A stretch of 64,000 nucleotides of DNA from an uncultured Desulfobacter sp. (GCF_963666675.1 NZ_OY762929.1:3720001-3784000); one strand, 5' to 3'; shown: positions 55,193 to 63,541, counted from the first letter of the stretch. The notes: a model not told the origin generated them from the letters alone. Numbers and translations are program-made.

Positions 55193-56341
55193 ATGAACAA
55201 TTTTTATAAAATCATCCATACGTCAAGTCGCCCCCTGTGGGGTAACAGAGAACAACGAATTCTTTGCGAATCGCTGTGGATGGAAAAAAATGGTCACCAG
55301 GTAGTGATCATTGCTCCTGGTGACAGTCCTTTGTTCAAAAAAGCCAAAAAGACCGGCTTGATGGTCTATCCCATCTCCTTTAAAGCATTGGCCGGCATCG
55401 GCGAATACGGCAGACTCAAACAGATATTCACCGGCGAACAGCCGTTTGTGGTCAATGCCCACGGCAAGGGCGATGCAAAATTGGCTCTAAAGGCAGCCCA
55501 GGCAACAGGTGTTCCCTGCCGAATCATGTCCCGCCACAATGGGAGACGGGTAAAAAACACCTGGTCCAATAAAAAAATTTATAAAACCCGGTCCCACTAT
55601 GTTTTCACAACCTCAAAGGAGAGCAAAAGCCATCTAAGGCAGACGTTTGCCCTGTCAGACTTGCAGATATTTTCTTTTCCCGACGGCATTATCATGCCTG
55701 ATACCGACATCTATATCGACAGGGCGAAGCGATCAGCTGGCAGGCAGATGCTGGCGGACACATTGGGTTTAGAACCAGATACCCGGTTCATTGGTGTTTT
55801 CGGTACAATAAACGCCCAGAACAAGCAGCTGCTAAGAACAACAGTAGCGCAGCTTGACGGGCACTTTCCATCTCACCACCTGGTGATGTTCGATGCTCCA
55901 AGCCCCCAAGACACCCTGGATGAAACGCTCTCTTCCCGGGTGCATATGCTTCAGGTGACGGAAGAAACAAAGGCCTCCTATCAGGCACTTGACTGCTGTA
56001 TCTACCTTCCGGACTACCACAATTTTTACCAGGGAGTGCCCTTTGAGGTGACAATGGCCATGGCCTGCTTTTGCCCGGTGATCGGCCCGGATGCTCCGGG
56101 TATAAAAGAGATTCTCATAGATAACAAAACAGGTAAAATCTTTAACCCCAAACAACCAGAATCCTTACAAAAGATCATTAACTGGATACTAAACACCCCC
56201 CCGGATCTACTGACACTGATCCGGACAGCCCGAACCAGGGTTGAAAAACACCACACCATGGATGCGGTAGGCAGGGACATCTTGCGCATCTACCGGCTAC
56301 GCCAGATAAAACTCGATCGACGTTTTCAAATGACCTCTTAA
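55193..56341 (+). CDS. Family 4-like glycosyltransferase
   Basis: 382 residues, GT-B fold. N-terminal domain binds the acceptor (SRPLWGNREQRI, SRHNGRRVKNTW), C-terminal domain is a GT4-type nucleotide-sugar site (FEVTMAMACFCPVIGPDAPGIKEIL). Sixteen bases after kdsB and so in the same operon; it probably adds a sugar to the lipopolysaccharide core. Donor and acceptor cannot be told. Confidence 0.85.
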   Translation: MNNFYKIIHTSSRPLWGNREQRILCESLWMEKNGHQVVIIAPGDSPLFKKAKKTGLMVYPISFKALAGIGEYGRLKQIFTGEQPFVVNAHGKGDAKLALKAAQATGVPCRIMSRHNGRRVKNTWSNKKIYKTRSHYVFTTSKESKSHLRQTFALSDLQIFSFPDGIIMPDTDIYIDRAKRSAGRQMLADTLGLEPDTRFIGVFGTINAQNKQLLRTTVAQLDGHFPSHHLVMFDAPSPQDTLDETLSSRVHMLQVTEETKASYQALDCCIYLPDYHNFYQGVPFEVTMAMACFCPVIGPDAPGIKEILIDNKTGKIFNPKQPESLQKIINWILNTPPDLLTLIRTARTRVEKHHTMDAVGRDILRIYRLRQIKLDRRFQMTS

Positions 56342-56462
56342 CTTTTCAATGATATTTTTATCATTTCCTTGAAACCCGCTGTTTTAGAGGAACTACTTTC
56401 TATCCACTACCCTGTTTTTGACGCTACGTCACTCAAAACCCCGCCCAATGTAATATTATTTT

Positions 56463-56487
56463 AGGCGACGGTAATTACGCCTTTTTC
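56463..56487 (+). terminator. Weak rho-independent terminator
   Basis: AGGCG and CGCCT pair around ten bases, with TTTTTCT after. The likely end of the kdn/glycosyltransferase transcript. Confidence 0.45.
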
Positions 56488-56489
56488 TA

Positions 56490-56768
56490 TTATGCTACAC
56501 CTAATTTGCATCCCAGAGCCTTGGTGACTTTGCTGATCGTAATGAACCCCGGGTTTCCGTTTTCAGACAGTGATTTATAAAGGCTTGCCCGGGTGACACC
56601 TGCTTTTTTGGCCACTTCAGTCATGCCCATGGCACGGGCCGCCGTACTTAATGCGTGTATAAAATCGGATTCATCTCCTGTATCAAGAACTTCCTGTAAA
56701 AAATTCCTGATATCTTCCGGTGTGTTCAAGTGCTCTGCAATGTCAAATGGTTTTATTTCAAGGGTCAC
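56490..56768 (-). CDS. HigA-type antitoxin
   Basis: 92 residues with a Cro/C1-type helix-turn-helix in MTEVAKKAGVTRASLYKSLSE, the addiction-module antidote form. It starts three bases after the toxin gene's stop. Antitoxins of this group neutralise the partner toxin and repress their own promoter. The toxin-first order is that of higBA. Confidence 0.88.
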   Translation of the reverse strand: MTLEIKPFDIAEHLNTPEDIRNFLQEVLDTGDESDFIHALSTAARAMGMTEVAKKAGVTRASLYKSLSENGNPGFITISKVTKALGCKLGVA

Positions 56769-56771
56769 TTT

Positions 56772-57071
56772 TTATTCCTCCATTTCTATAAGCATGTTTT
56801 TGGCTGCTTGGATATCTTTCTGCTGGGTGGATTTATCGCCGCCGGCCAGCAGCAGCACAACGGTGGTTCCATGGATTGTGTAGTAAACCATATATCCTGG
56901 ACCGAAGAAAAAGCGCAGTTCATAAAGGGTTGTATCAATTTGTTTGTGATCCCCGAAATTTCCGTTTTCAATACGGCTCAGCCGGGCCAGTATTTTGATT
57001 TTAGCAGACGCATCTTTCAGCTTCCTGAACCATTTGTCATATTGCCCTGTGCTTTTCAGTTCGTAATTCAT
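56772..57071 (-). CDS. RelE/HigB-type toxin
   Basis: 99 residues, phage-derived Gp49/RelE-like ribosome-dependent RNase family. Core LYELRFFFGPGYMVYYTIHGTTVVLLLAGGDK is typical. It would cut mRNA on ribosomes when free of antitoxin. First gene of the pair. Confidence 0.88.
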   Translation of the reverse strand: MNYELKSTGQYDKWFRKLKDASAKIKILARLSRIENGNFGDHKQIDTTLYELRFFFGPGYMVYYTIHGTTVVLLLAGGDKSTQQKDIQAAKNMLIEMEE

Positions 57072-57156
57072 GACCTTAATGTATCCTCAAAGATACAACT
57101 CGTCAAGACAGAGTCTCTTTATTTTTTAAAATTCAGGATAATACATTTAAATTAAA

Positions 57157-57180
57157 GTGGCGGGATTTGAACTAAACAGG
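57157..57180 (-). other. tRNA/tmRNA 3'-end-like fragment
   Basis: On the minus strand AGTTCAAATCCCGCCAC reads like the T-loop and 3' half of a tRNA or tmRNA acceptor, but no matching 5' stem is present. It could be an integration scar. Between 57072 and 57445 nothing else is recognised. Confidence 0.3.
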
Positions 57181-57570
57181 CACCTATAAAATTCCAGTAG
57201 AGCGAAATCAATTTTTATAAAATTTATTCTTGCGTTTCTTTGTCCGGGGTGGTTAATCTCCAATCAAATTGATTTAAAAAGGAATTATCTATATACGTAT
57301 AACATTCAAAATACGCATGTTATCCCCTGTTAATTCTTTCCCTACAGTACCTCTATATCATCTAAAAATCCCACCTATCGTTACATTTTCTGAGAAAATA
57401 ATGAGCTTGTTAAATAAGATTTTTTAAAAAAGAAAAGGCACATCGGTAGACAGCAGGAACCGCCCGATGCCTTGGCATCCTCCTCCCCCCTTTGGGGGGG
57501 ATAAGAGGGGGGGATTGTGGTATAGATTAAGTTCGCCAAAACCATCACCACCACAACCCCGACCCTGCTT

Positions 57571-58068
57571 ATGAAAGAAAGCATAATAAGAAATCAGTCA
57601 TCTGCCAAGGAAAAACAACAGGTTCGTTGCTGCCATTGTTCGAGTTCTTTGACCATCCGCAACGGAACCTATCCGCGAAATCATCCCCAAGACGACACAG
57701 AAATAAGGGTTCAGCGCTATTTGTGCAAATCGCCCCTGTGTCCATGGAAAAGTTTTTCTGTTCTTCCTGAATCCATCATGCCGGTCGTCCGTCACACCCT
57801 TGAGGCGATATGCTGCTGCGCAGCCATGGTCAGTGCCGGAATGAACCAGGCACAGACGGCAAGATTCTTTGGGTGCACCCGGGGTGTTGCTAAACGGCTC
57901 AGGATCTTTTCTCAAAAATTCATGCCCTGGTTTTCCCGGGAAAAGACTGTTGCCGAATGGGGGCCGGATCCGCCCTCCTTCTGGCCGGACTTTACCAGGG
58001 ATGTTTCCCAGAGTTTTTTCCCTGGAAGATGGGTTAAATTACCATCAACACAAAACATACATTGTTAA
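57571..58068 (+). CDS. Transposon-borne zinc-ribbon, helix-turn-helix protein
   Basis: 165 residues. N-terminal Cys pairs CCHC...CKSPLCPW make a zinc ribbon as in many transposase N-termini, and a helix-turn-helix (GMNQAQTARFFGCTRGVAKRL) follows. It lacks a DDE core, so it could be a separate DNA-binding subunit of the transposase. The last ~20 residues have an odd composition and may follow a frame error. First gene of the element. Confidence 0.6.
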   Translation: MKESIIRNQSSAKEKQQVRCCHCSSSLTIRNGTYPRNHPQDDTEIRVQRYLCKSPLCPWKSFSVLPESIMPVVRHTLEAICCCAAMVSAGMNQAQTARFFGCTRGVAKRLRIFSQKFMPWFSREKTVAEWGPDPPSFWPDFTRDVSQSFFPGRWVKLPSTQNIHC

Positions 58069-58126
58069 ATTACAGTCGGTTATGTTGATATGCCACCAAT
58101 TCCAACTATCAATTAAGGAGGTGGTC

Positions 58127-59332
58127 ATGCCAATACCTGACCCAGCCGATCTCGCTGTCTGGCGATACGGCATTATCAGCAGTCTTCTTCATCGAAATGA
58201 AGAGGTAGAGACCATGGAGGAGGCACTGATCAGAATTGCCGGAGTTCAGTATCGCCGGCCTGACGGTCAATTTGTGTCCTTTTCTCCGGAAACCTTAAGA
58301 AAATGGTTTTATCGTTATCGGAACGGCGGCCTGCCGGCGTTAAACGATGCCCAAAGAAAAAACACCGGCACCCACCATGCCGTACCCAGGGCGATCTCGG
58401 ACCGATTGTTTCAACTGCGGCAGGAACATCCCAGATGGACTTTTGCCCGTTTGATCGAACAGCTGGTTCAGGATAAAGTCTGGGATATGCAGTCTCCGGC
58501 CCGTTCCACGCTTTATCGCTTTGCCCGGACATGCAACCTTCAACGAGATCCCCATTTGACGGTGCATGATCCGGCTCGGCCCTTTCAATATCAGTTCTTT
58601 GGTCAAATGTGGACTGCAGACTTTCTTCACGGCCCAAAGATCAGAGTGAACAGCCAAAAACGCAAAACCTATCTGCATGCCATTATTGACGATGCCACAA
58701 GATATGTGGTTCATGCCGGTTTTTTTACCAGTGAGGGCACCGAGGTAATGATGATGGCACTGATGGCCACCGTTCGAACCCATGGCAAGCCGCGTCGGTT
58801 CTATACGGACAACGGGGCCTGTTACGCAAGCAAGCATCTTAAATTTGTTTGTGCCAACCTGGGTATCCATCTGATCCATACGCCGCCGGGCCAACCCAGG
58901 GGAAGGGGTAAAGTGGAACGATTCTTCCGGACCGTCCGGGATCAGTTCCTTGAGGGCAAAAATGCCCCGGCCCATACTCTGGACGGGTTGAACAAGGCCT
59001 TTTCACAATGGCTGTCGACTTATCATCGGCGTATTCACAGCAGCCTGGGCATGACCCCTTTGCAGAAACGGCTTGGGCATCAAAGTGCCTGCATCCCTCT
59101 ACCGGAAACGATTGATATCGAGCCTTTATTTAGAATGAAGCGCCGGTGCAAAGTTTACCTGAATAATACCGTCAAGCTTAAAAAGCGGTCCTATGAGGTG
59201 GCAGACGCCTTACCCGGCCAGCGCCTCGACATCTGGTTTATGCCATGGAACCTTGACCGAATCTGGTACGGACCGGAAATGAAACCGGCCAAACCAATTG
59301 ATCCCATCCAAAACGCATATAGAGGGAGGTAA
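58127..59332 (+). CDS. DDE-type transposase (integrase core)
   Basis: 401 residues from ATG at 58127, which has AAGGAGGTGG just before it; the frame stays open upstream but has no better start. Helix-turn-helix in the N-terminal third, rve integrase core with Asp in MWTADFLHG, Asp in YTDNGAC and Glu in GKVERFFRT, and a Mu-type C-terminal beta domain. Related in plan to TniA/IstA. Two bases separate it from the ATPase gene. Confidence 0.9.
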   Translation: MPIPDPADLAVWRYGIISSLLHRNEEVETMEEALIRIAGVQYRRPDGQFVSFSPETLRKWFYRYRNGGLPALNDAQRKNTGTHHAVPRAISDRLFQLRQEHPRWTFARLIEQLVQDKVWDMQSPARSTLYRFARTCNLQRDPHLTVHDPARPFQYQFFGQMWTADFLHGPKIRVNSQKRKTYLHAIIDDATRYVVHAGFFTSEGTEVMMMALMATVRTHGKPRRFYTDNGACYASKHLKFVCANLGIHLIHTPPGQPRGRGKVERFFRTVRDQFLEGKNAPAHTLDGLNKAFSQWLSTYHRRIHSSLGMTPLQKRLGHQSACIPLPETIDIEPLFRMKRRCKVYLNNTVKLKKRSYEVADALPGQRLDIWFMPWNLDRIWYGPEMKPAKPIDPIQNAYRGR

Positions 59333-59334
59333 TC

Positions 59335-60171
59335 ATGCAAGACACCCATACCATAGAACAGGCGCCCATGGCCGATTTTTTTGGCTGGAAGTACCATCCC
59401 TTTGCCGACACCTATGAACAGCGCAAACTCTGGCTACCCAAAGAGGACCTGCGCAAACTCGATACCATAAAACGTTTGCTGCACCATGGCAAAAGCACCG
59501 CACTGTGCGGCCCTTCAGGGACCGGAAAAACCACCTTGATTCATGCATTGGTATCGGATCTGGATCGAAATGCATACCTCCCGGTTATGCTGCCCTATGC
59601 CGGTCATCCAAGAAACGGACTGACACGCATTCTTGCCCAGACCCTCGGGGTGGATATAAAAAGCCGGGGAATGCCTTTGATTACAAGGGTTCAGCAGCAT
59701 ATTGAATCCTTATCCAACCAGGCCAACTCACGTCATCCGGTGCTGATCGTCGATGATGCTCAGCGCATCGAATCCGACTCCCTCTGGGATCTTTGTTCTC
59801 TTCTGGTCCAAACCTTACAACAGAGAAGCGCAGCCTCTCTTATCCTTGTCGGGGACGACTCTCTGCTCAGGCAACTTCGACTTTATGCAATGGCACCGAT
59901 ACGATCCCGGCTCACCGGCATTATGAAAATCAATGCCATGAACGAGTATGAAACCCAGCATTTTATCGAAAGCCGTCTTAAAAATGCACAAGCTCCATCG
60001 GACCTGTTTACCAAAGAAGCAATGGATTTGATCGCAAGTTCCACCCGGGGAAACAGACGGGGCGTAATGAATATGGCGACGATCTGTCTTGAGGAGGCCT
60101 ATTATCACAATGAAAAAAATGTGACTGCCGAGCTCATTTACAACTCGGAATGGTTCAACGAATCTGAGTGA
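59335..60171 (+). CDS. ExeA/TniB-like AAA+ ATPase of the transposon
   Basis: 278 residues. N-terminal FFGWKYHPFADTYE is the ExeA start; Walker A GPSGTGKTTL (about 57-66), Walker B PVLIVDDAQRIESD, sensor/Arg-finger GNRRGVMNM. In such elements the ATPase chooses the target and activates the transposase. Probably co-translated with it. Confidence 0.9.
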   Translation: MQDTHTIEQAPMADFFGWKYHPFADTYEQRKLWLPKEDLRKLDTIKRLLHHGKSTALCGPSGTGKTTLIHALVSDLDRNAYLPVMLPYAGHPRNGLTRILAQTLGVDIKSRGMPLITRVQQHIESLSNQANSRHPVLIVDDAQRIESDSLWDLCSLLVQTLQQRSAASLILVGDDSLLRQLRLYAMAPIRSRLTGIMKINAMNEYETQHFIESRLKNAQAPSDLFTKEAMDLIASSTRGNRRGVMNMATICLEEAYYHNEKNVTAELIYNSEWFNESE

Positions 60172-60242
60172 AACGGACGCGTTTGAGAGGGGACTCCGGC
60201 GCCAGGGATAACTCAGTGCGGTAGACTGCTGTCTACATGATT

Positions 60243-60279
60243 AAAGCCGGGAGGGCAAAAGCTCTCCCGGCTTTTCTGT
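60243..60279. terminator. Rho-independent terminator
   Basis: AAAGCCGGGAG pairs with CTCCCGGCTTT around GGCAAAAGCT, with TTTCTG after. Lies six bases outside the transposon's right end, so it probably belongs to the site that was there before. Confidence 0.8.
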
Positions 60280-60415
60280 AATCAATTGCCAGCCGGGTAA
60301 TCAAACCTGAGATTTTTATGGGATTAGCTCGTCGGAATCTACATCCCCTTGGATAAGTGGACATGAAAGAATAACGGAAACCAGTGATCAACTTATTATA
60401 AATAAAAGCTAAATC

Positions 60416-61012
60416 ATGAAATATCTCGTTGTAACAGCCCATCCGCTCTCAAAAAGTCTTTGTAAGCTATTGACCGATCATGTCATAGAAAAACTTACTG
60501 CGATGGGACATGACGTGGTGGTCGAAGATCTATATGCTGAAAAATTTGCGCCTTCATTGACTGAAGCTGAACGAAAATCCTATTACGACAATTCGTATGA
60601 CTCTTCAAAAATTTCTGAACAAACAAAGAGGCTATTAGAAGCAGATGGTCTTATTCTGATTTTTCCAACTTGGTGGTTCAGCTTTCCAGCTATATTAAAA
60701 GGCTGGTTTGATCGTGTTTGGGGACCTGGTATTGCCTACAATCACGCACAAGATTTTGGCCCAATTTGCCCCCGCTTAAAAAAATTAAAAAAGACACTAG
60801 TGATAACAACCCTGGGAGCCCCTTGGTGGGTTGACCGGCTAATCATGTGGCAACCAGTAAAAAGAGTTATCAAGATCGCAATTTTAGGAACATGTGCCCC
60901 GAAAAGCTCATTGGAATATTTATCACTCTATAAGAGTGAAAAGCTCAATGAAGAGCTCATTGGTAAATTCAAACAAAAAATCGACAAAATTATTGGCAAA
61001 TGGAAAGTGTAA
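60416..61012 (+). CDS. NAD(P)H-dependent quinone oxidoreductase-like flavoprotein
   Basis: 198 residues, flavodoxin-like fold of the KefF/MdaB/NQO1 group. FMN/FAD contacts are in TAHPLSKSLCKLL, IFPTWWFSFPAILKGWFDRV and TTLGAPWW. It reduces quinones or similar compounds with NAD(P)H. The stop lies two bases before an attC site, so it is probably the gene of an integron cassette; its A+T content is higher than the core genes. The cassette's 5' border could not be placed. Confidence 0.85.
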   Translation: MKYLVVTAHPLSKSLCKLLTDHVIEKLTAMGHDVVVEDLYAEKFAPSLTEAERKSYYDNSYDSSKISEQTKRLLEADGLILIFPTWWFSFPAILKGWFDRVWGPGIAYNHAQDFGPICPRLKKLKKTLVITTLGAPWWVDRLIMWQPVKRVIKIAILGTCAPKSSLEYLSLYKSEKLNEELIGKFKQKIDKIIGKWKV

Positions 61013-61105
61013 TATTTATAACCCGTCGTTGCAGCGGACCGCGAGTGGCGATCCACTCGTCCCCCTCGGCTTCGCTCGGCGGCCCCTGAACTCCACCGTT
61101 ATTTT
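61013..61105 (+). other. Integron attC recombination site
   Basis: Begins TATAACCCGTCGTTGCAG, with AAC core at 61020-61022, and ends CTGAACTCCACCGTTAT, with the GTT core at 61098-61100. The left side and right side pair, with the asymmetric extra bases typical of attC arms, and the centre (GCGGACCGCGAGTGG / CTCGGCTTCGCTCGG) is strongly self-complementary. The R' heptamer is GTTATTT, short of the GTTRRRY consensus at two positions. Confidence 0.75.
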
Positions 61106-61151
61106 CGTTACTGATCGAAGACCAGCCAGAATCAATTTTATAGAACAATAA

Positions 61152-61397
61152 ATGAACTCTCGGCATCCTGTTCCCAAAGCCGTTGCTATTGCGGTAAAAG
61201 CCTTAAAAAGCCCTTGTTTCAAGACGTCTGCCTCTATATTCTTTCTTTTTTTTGTCTGTTTTGGGATAAAACCTGCAACCAAAACCGCAACCATTTTAAG
61301 TCTGTATTTTGTATTTCATCTTTCTTTAAGTGGTTGCCTTAGCCAATGTGTTGCCGGGTTTCAATACGGTTCACTTTTAATTGAAATTGTTTTTTAG
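61152..61397 (+). CDS. Doubtful small membrane-type ORF after the attC site
   Basis: 81 residues with a hydrophobic centre (about 28-62). It begins 47 bases after the attC R' core, where a next cassette's gene would lie, but has no clear ribosome site and no attC follows it. It may be a remnant or not translated. Confidence 0.25.
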   Translation: MNSRHPVPKAVAIAVKALKSPCFKTSASIFFLFFVCFGIKPATKTATILSLYFVFHLSLSGCLSQCVAGFQYGSLLIEIVF

Positions 61398-61973
61398 GCC
61401 AGATACAAGATATAGTCCTGAATAATTTCATGAAAATCAGTTCAATCATACCATTAAGGCTCGCTTCAGTTTTCTGCATTTCCTTCCTGTAATGAGGTTA
61501 CATCCAGAAACAACTGTATTAATCGGATTGCTACAGGCGTCCAGCCAGAGACAAATCGACTCAATAAAGTATAATATTTCCCCTTGCAATTCCCAACAGG
61601 GTAAGTGTAATCTTCAATAATTTTAATACTCAAACATGATGAGTTCTATTGAAAGTCTCTAAGCTATTGTGGCCGAATTTTAAGAAAAACGGCATCATTT
61701 TTTGAATCAGTATCCATTTTAGGCCATGCCAAAAGCAGCCTTAAACATAAAACTTTTTTTTACGTTAGGATCTATCTAACAGAGAGGCAAAAGCCCAAAT
61801 TCATACTTTCTAACCGCAAGTTGAAATAATGAAGACTTACGCCCCTTCAAAAGCTCTTAGGAACTAAACCATCTCCTATGCTTTTTGAAAAAATTGGACT
61901 GTTTACAACCTGCACGGCAATCATACCCGGCCAGCTGAAGCCCATGGTAGAAATCAGAATTTAAGAGGTGATT
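61398..61973. other. Stretch without recognised genes
   Basis: 576 AT-rich bases with stops in all frames. No second attC, tRNA or terminator was recognised. Confidence 0.4.
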
Positions 61974-62483
61974 ATGCTTTGGACAGATAAAAAAATAATT
62001 AGTTATCAAACTTTTGTAAAGACATATATCTCATCATACAATTCAAAAATTGACTGCGCTGATTTGGCTATTGCCGCGTTAATTGACTTTTCGGCTAAAG
62101 AAAATCTTCCGGTGAAGCTGAAATATTACAATAATGGTTGGAAATGGTTTAATTTCGCTCCAGAAGCAGATGATGCTAAAAAATTTAAAACAAAGGCGAT
62201 GCGTATGTTAGGGGCATTAAACGTTATTGACAATACAAAATCTATACCGACAGCCATGGCCAAATCAGGAGATCTCATTATGTCTAAATGGAATCCAACC
62301 CTTGGTCATACCAGGATTATCTATTCAGTAAAGCCTATTCCAAAAGATAAGAAGTACGAAATAGTGTGGTACCAAGGGAACCTACCGCCCGTAAAACCAG
62401 AGAAAAAAACGGATTATTTTTCTAACATCAACAATGTCTACGGGGGAACACCAAGGAGGTGGAAATTTGAACAATTTGAATAG
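61974..62483 (+). CDS. Putative papain-like/NlpC-type amidase effector
   Basis: 169 residues from ATG at 61974, with AAGAGG just before; a GTG six bases earlier is possible. No signal peptide. A candidate catalytic Cys is in SKIDCADLAIAAL and a His in KSGDLIMSKWNPTLGHTRIIY, the Cys-then-GD...H pattern of NlpC/P60 and papain-fold peptidoglycan amidases and toxin domains. The following gene, which overlaps its end, encodes a lipoprotein, as in pairs of periplasm-acting effectors with immunity proteins. Family and role are inferred. Confidence 0.6.
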   Translation: MLWTDKKIISYQTFVKTYISSYNSKIDCADLAIAALIDFSAKENLPVKLKYYNNGWKWFNFAPEADDAKKFKTKAMRMLGALNVIDNTKSIPTAMAKSGDLIMSKWNPTLGHTRIIYSVKPIPKDKKYEIVWYQGNLPPVKPEKKTDYFSNINNVYGGTPRRWKFEQFE

Positions 62484-62892
62484 TAAATTAGCTATTATTT
62501 TTTGTTTGGTATCAATATTTACCGTTAGTTGTTCAGCTGGCATGAACGGCACCCCATCAGTAACTTGCGTTGAAAATATTCTAAAAGCCAACGTTGTAAG
62601 GGTAGATGATATAAATCACCGTTTTTTTGTGGTTAGCAACACAATAAAAGCATCAGACATAAAGAATAATCTATCTTCACTGAGAAAGTGCTTCGCGGGC
62701 ACAAATTGGCATCCGGATTGGGTTTTAAGCGTCTTCACTGATTCCAAATATGCAGGGTACAAGGATGAAGAAACCATTATCCCCTTTCATAAACAGAATA
62801 TGTGGGCAAAGGCTTACATTTTTGAATATGATCAGGCAAATAGAAGTTTAATTCAGAATCCTGCTACTAAGCCCGAGAATATAATGCCATAG
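62467..62892 (+). CDS. Small lipoprotein, putative immunity protein
   Basis: 141 residues from a TTG at 62467, chosen because AAGGAGGT lies seven bases before it. Signal peptide with lipobox VSC at about residue 22, so it is anchored in a membrane facing the periplasm. The rest has two pairs of Cys and Trp-rich segments, no known domain. It overlaps the preceding putative amidase gene by 17 bases, so they are coupled; an immunity role is suggested by this. Confidence 0.6.
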   Translation: MNNLNSKLAIIFCLVSIFTVSCSAGMNGTPSVTCVENILKANVVRVDDINHRFFVVSNTIKASDIKNNLSSLRKCFAGTNWHPDWVLSVFTDSKYAGYKDEETIIPFHKQNMWAKAYIFEYDQANRSLIQNPATKPENIMP

Positions 62893-62899
62893 CCTGCCA

Positions 62900-63045
62900 G
62901 TAGAGTCAGGGAAAGTGGGGTAGCAAAGTAACTCCGTTTCCTGTCCCTGCTCATCAAACCGGACGTGCGGAGCTACCGCATCCGGCTTTCCGACTGACTT
63001 CACCTTAAAGCACACGTCGGACGGCTCTCTTCATCGGTCTCGGCA
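62900..63045 (-). mobile_element. Group II intron 3' fragment (domains V-VI)
   Basis: Minus strand. Positions 62990-62955 form a domain V-like hairpin, AAAGCCGGATGCGG against CCGCACGTCCGGTTT with the two-base bulge; 62952-62903 form a domain VI-like hairpin closed by GAGCAGGGA/TCCCTGACTC. No reverse-transcriptase gene or 5' intron domains are present, so it is a remnant. Confidence 0.6.
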
Positions 63046-63130
63046 AGAGTACTCAGCTATCTGGGTCGTGCCGTAACAAAAGTAAGCACTCCAACCCTGC
63101 AATAAAGCGTTTAGCCGATCTCTAACTTCT

Positions 63131-63164
63131 GGCGGATGAGCTGCAACTCTCCGCCATTTTTTTT
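63131..63164 (+). terminator. Rho-independent terminator
   Basis: GGCGGA-T-GAG pairs with CTC-TCCGCC around CTGCAA, followed by ATTTTTTTT. It follows the lipoprotein gene by 240 bases and the intron fragment lies between. A second weak hairpin (GGGC/GCCC) for the other strand follows at 63175-63200. Confidence 0.75.
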
Positions 63165-63275
63165 GCATAAAAAAAGGGCCTTAATCAAAGCCCAAATAAT
63201 CTGACAAATCTTTAGGATCAGTCAACTATTTTGAAAATTTATCCCTTTTTTCATCTCAAATAATGTTCGAATTAA

Positions 63276-63536
63276 CATTTTGGCTTTCATACCCTGCGTC
63301 ACCTCATGGCATCACTCATGGCAGATAATCCCAAAATATCCGCAAAGACGATTCAGAAAATTTTGAGCCATGCAAGCCACCGGACAACGGAAATATATCT
63401 GCATGAATTGGATGGCGCTGTAAGCTCAGCGACGGATTCAATTTCCGGAAAATTTACACAAAGGAAAGAAGATCAACGCCCAGAATCCCTGCCCAAAGCA
63501 AAAAGGGTTTCCGGAGAAAACTCCGAAAACCCTTAA
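63276..63536 (+). pseudogene. C-terminal fragment of a tyrosine integrase
   Basis: Open from 63276, just after a stop, and reads HFGFHTLRHLMASLMADNP, then IQKILSHASHRTTEIYLHE: the H-x-x-R box, the second His, and the nucleophilic Tyr of a tyrosine recombinase. The first catalytic Arg and the entire N-terminal half are missing. It ends within the terminator of tRNA-Pro, 5 bases before that gene's 3' end, so the complete gene once used tRNA-Pro as its attachment site. Confidence 0.8.
63501..63534 (-). terminator. Terminator of tRNA-Pro
   Basis: AAGGGTTT-CGGAG and CTCCG-AAACCCTT pair around AAAA; on the minus strand TTTTT follows. It overlaps the end of the integrase fragment. Confidence 0.85.
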
Positions 63537-63541
63537 TATAT

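Larger units (their letters stand above)
57446..60236 (+). mobile_element. Three-gene DDE transposon with ExeA-like ATPase
   Basis: Bounded by inverted GTAGACAGCAG at 57446-57456 and its complement at 60226-60236; beyond these 11 bases the ends also share CCGC four to five bases inward. No target duplication could be settled. It holds a zinc-finger protein, a DDE transposase and an AAA+ ATPase in one direction, the IstAB/TniAB plan. Confidence 0.72.

Noticed and set aside
57869..58126. N-terminal extension of the DDE transposase
   Set aside because: The added residues overlap the zinc-ribbon gene in another frame and a strong ribosome site (AAGGAGGTGG) marks ATG at 58127 instead.
61016..61294. 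Minus-strand open frame ending SPLAVRCNDGL
   Set aside because: Its C-terminal third is a translation of the attC site itself; such frames are frequent artefacts at cassette ends.
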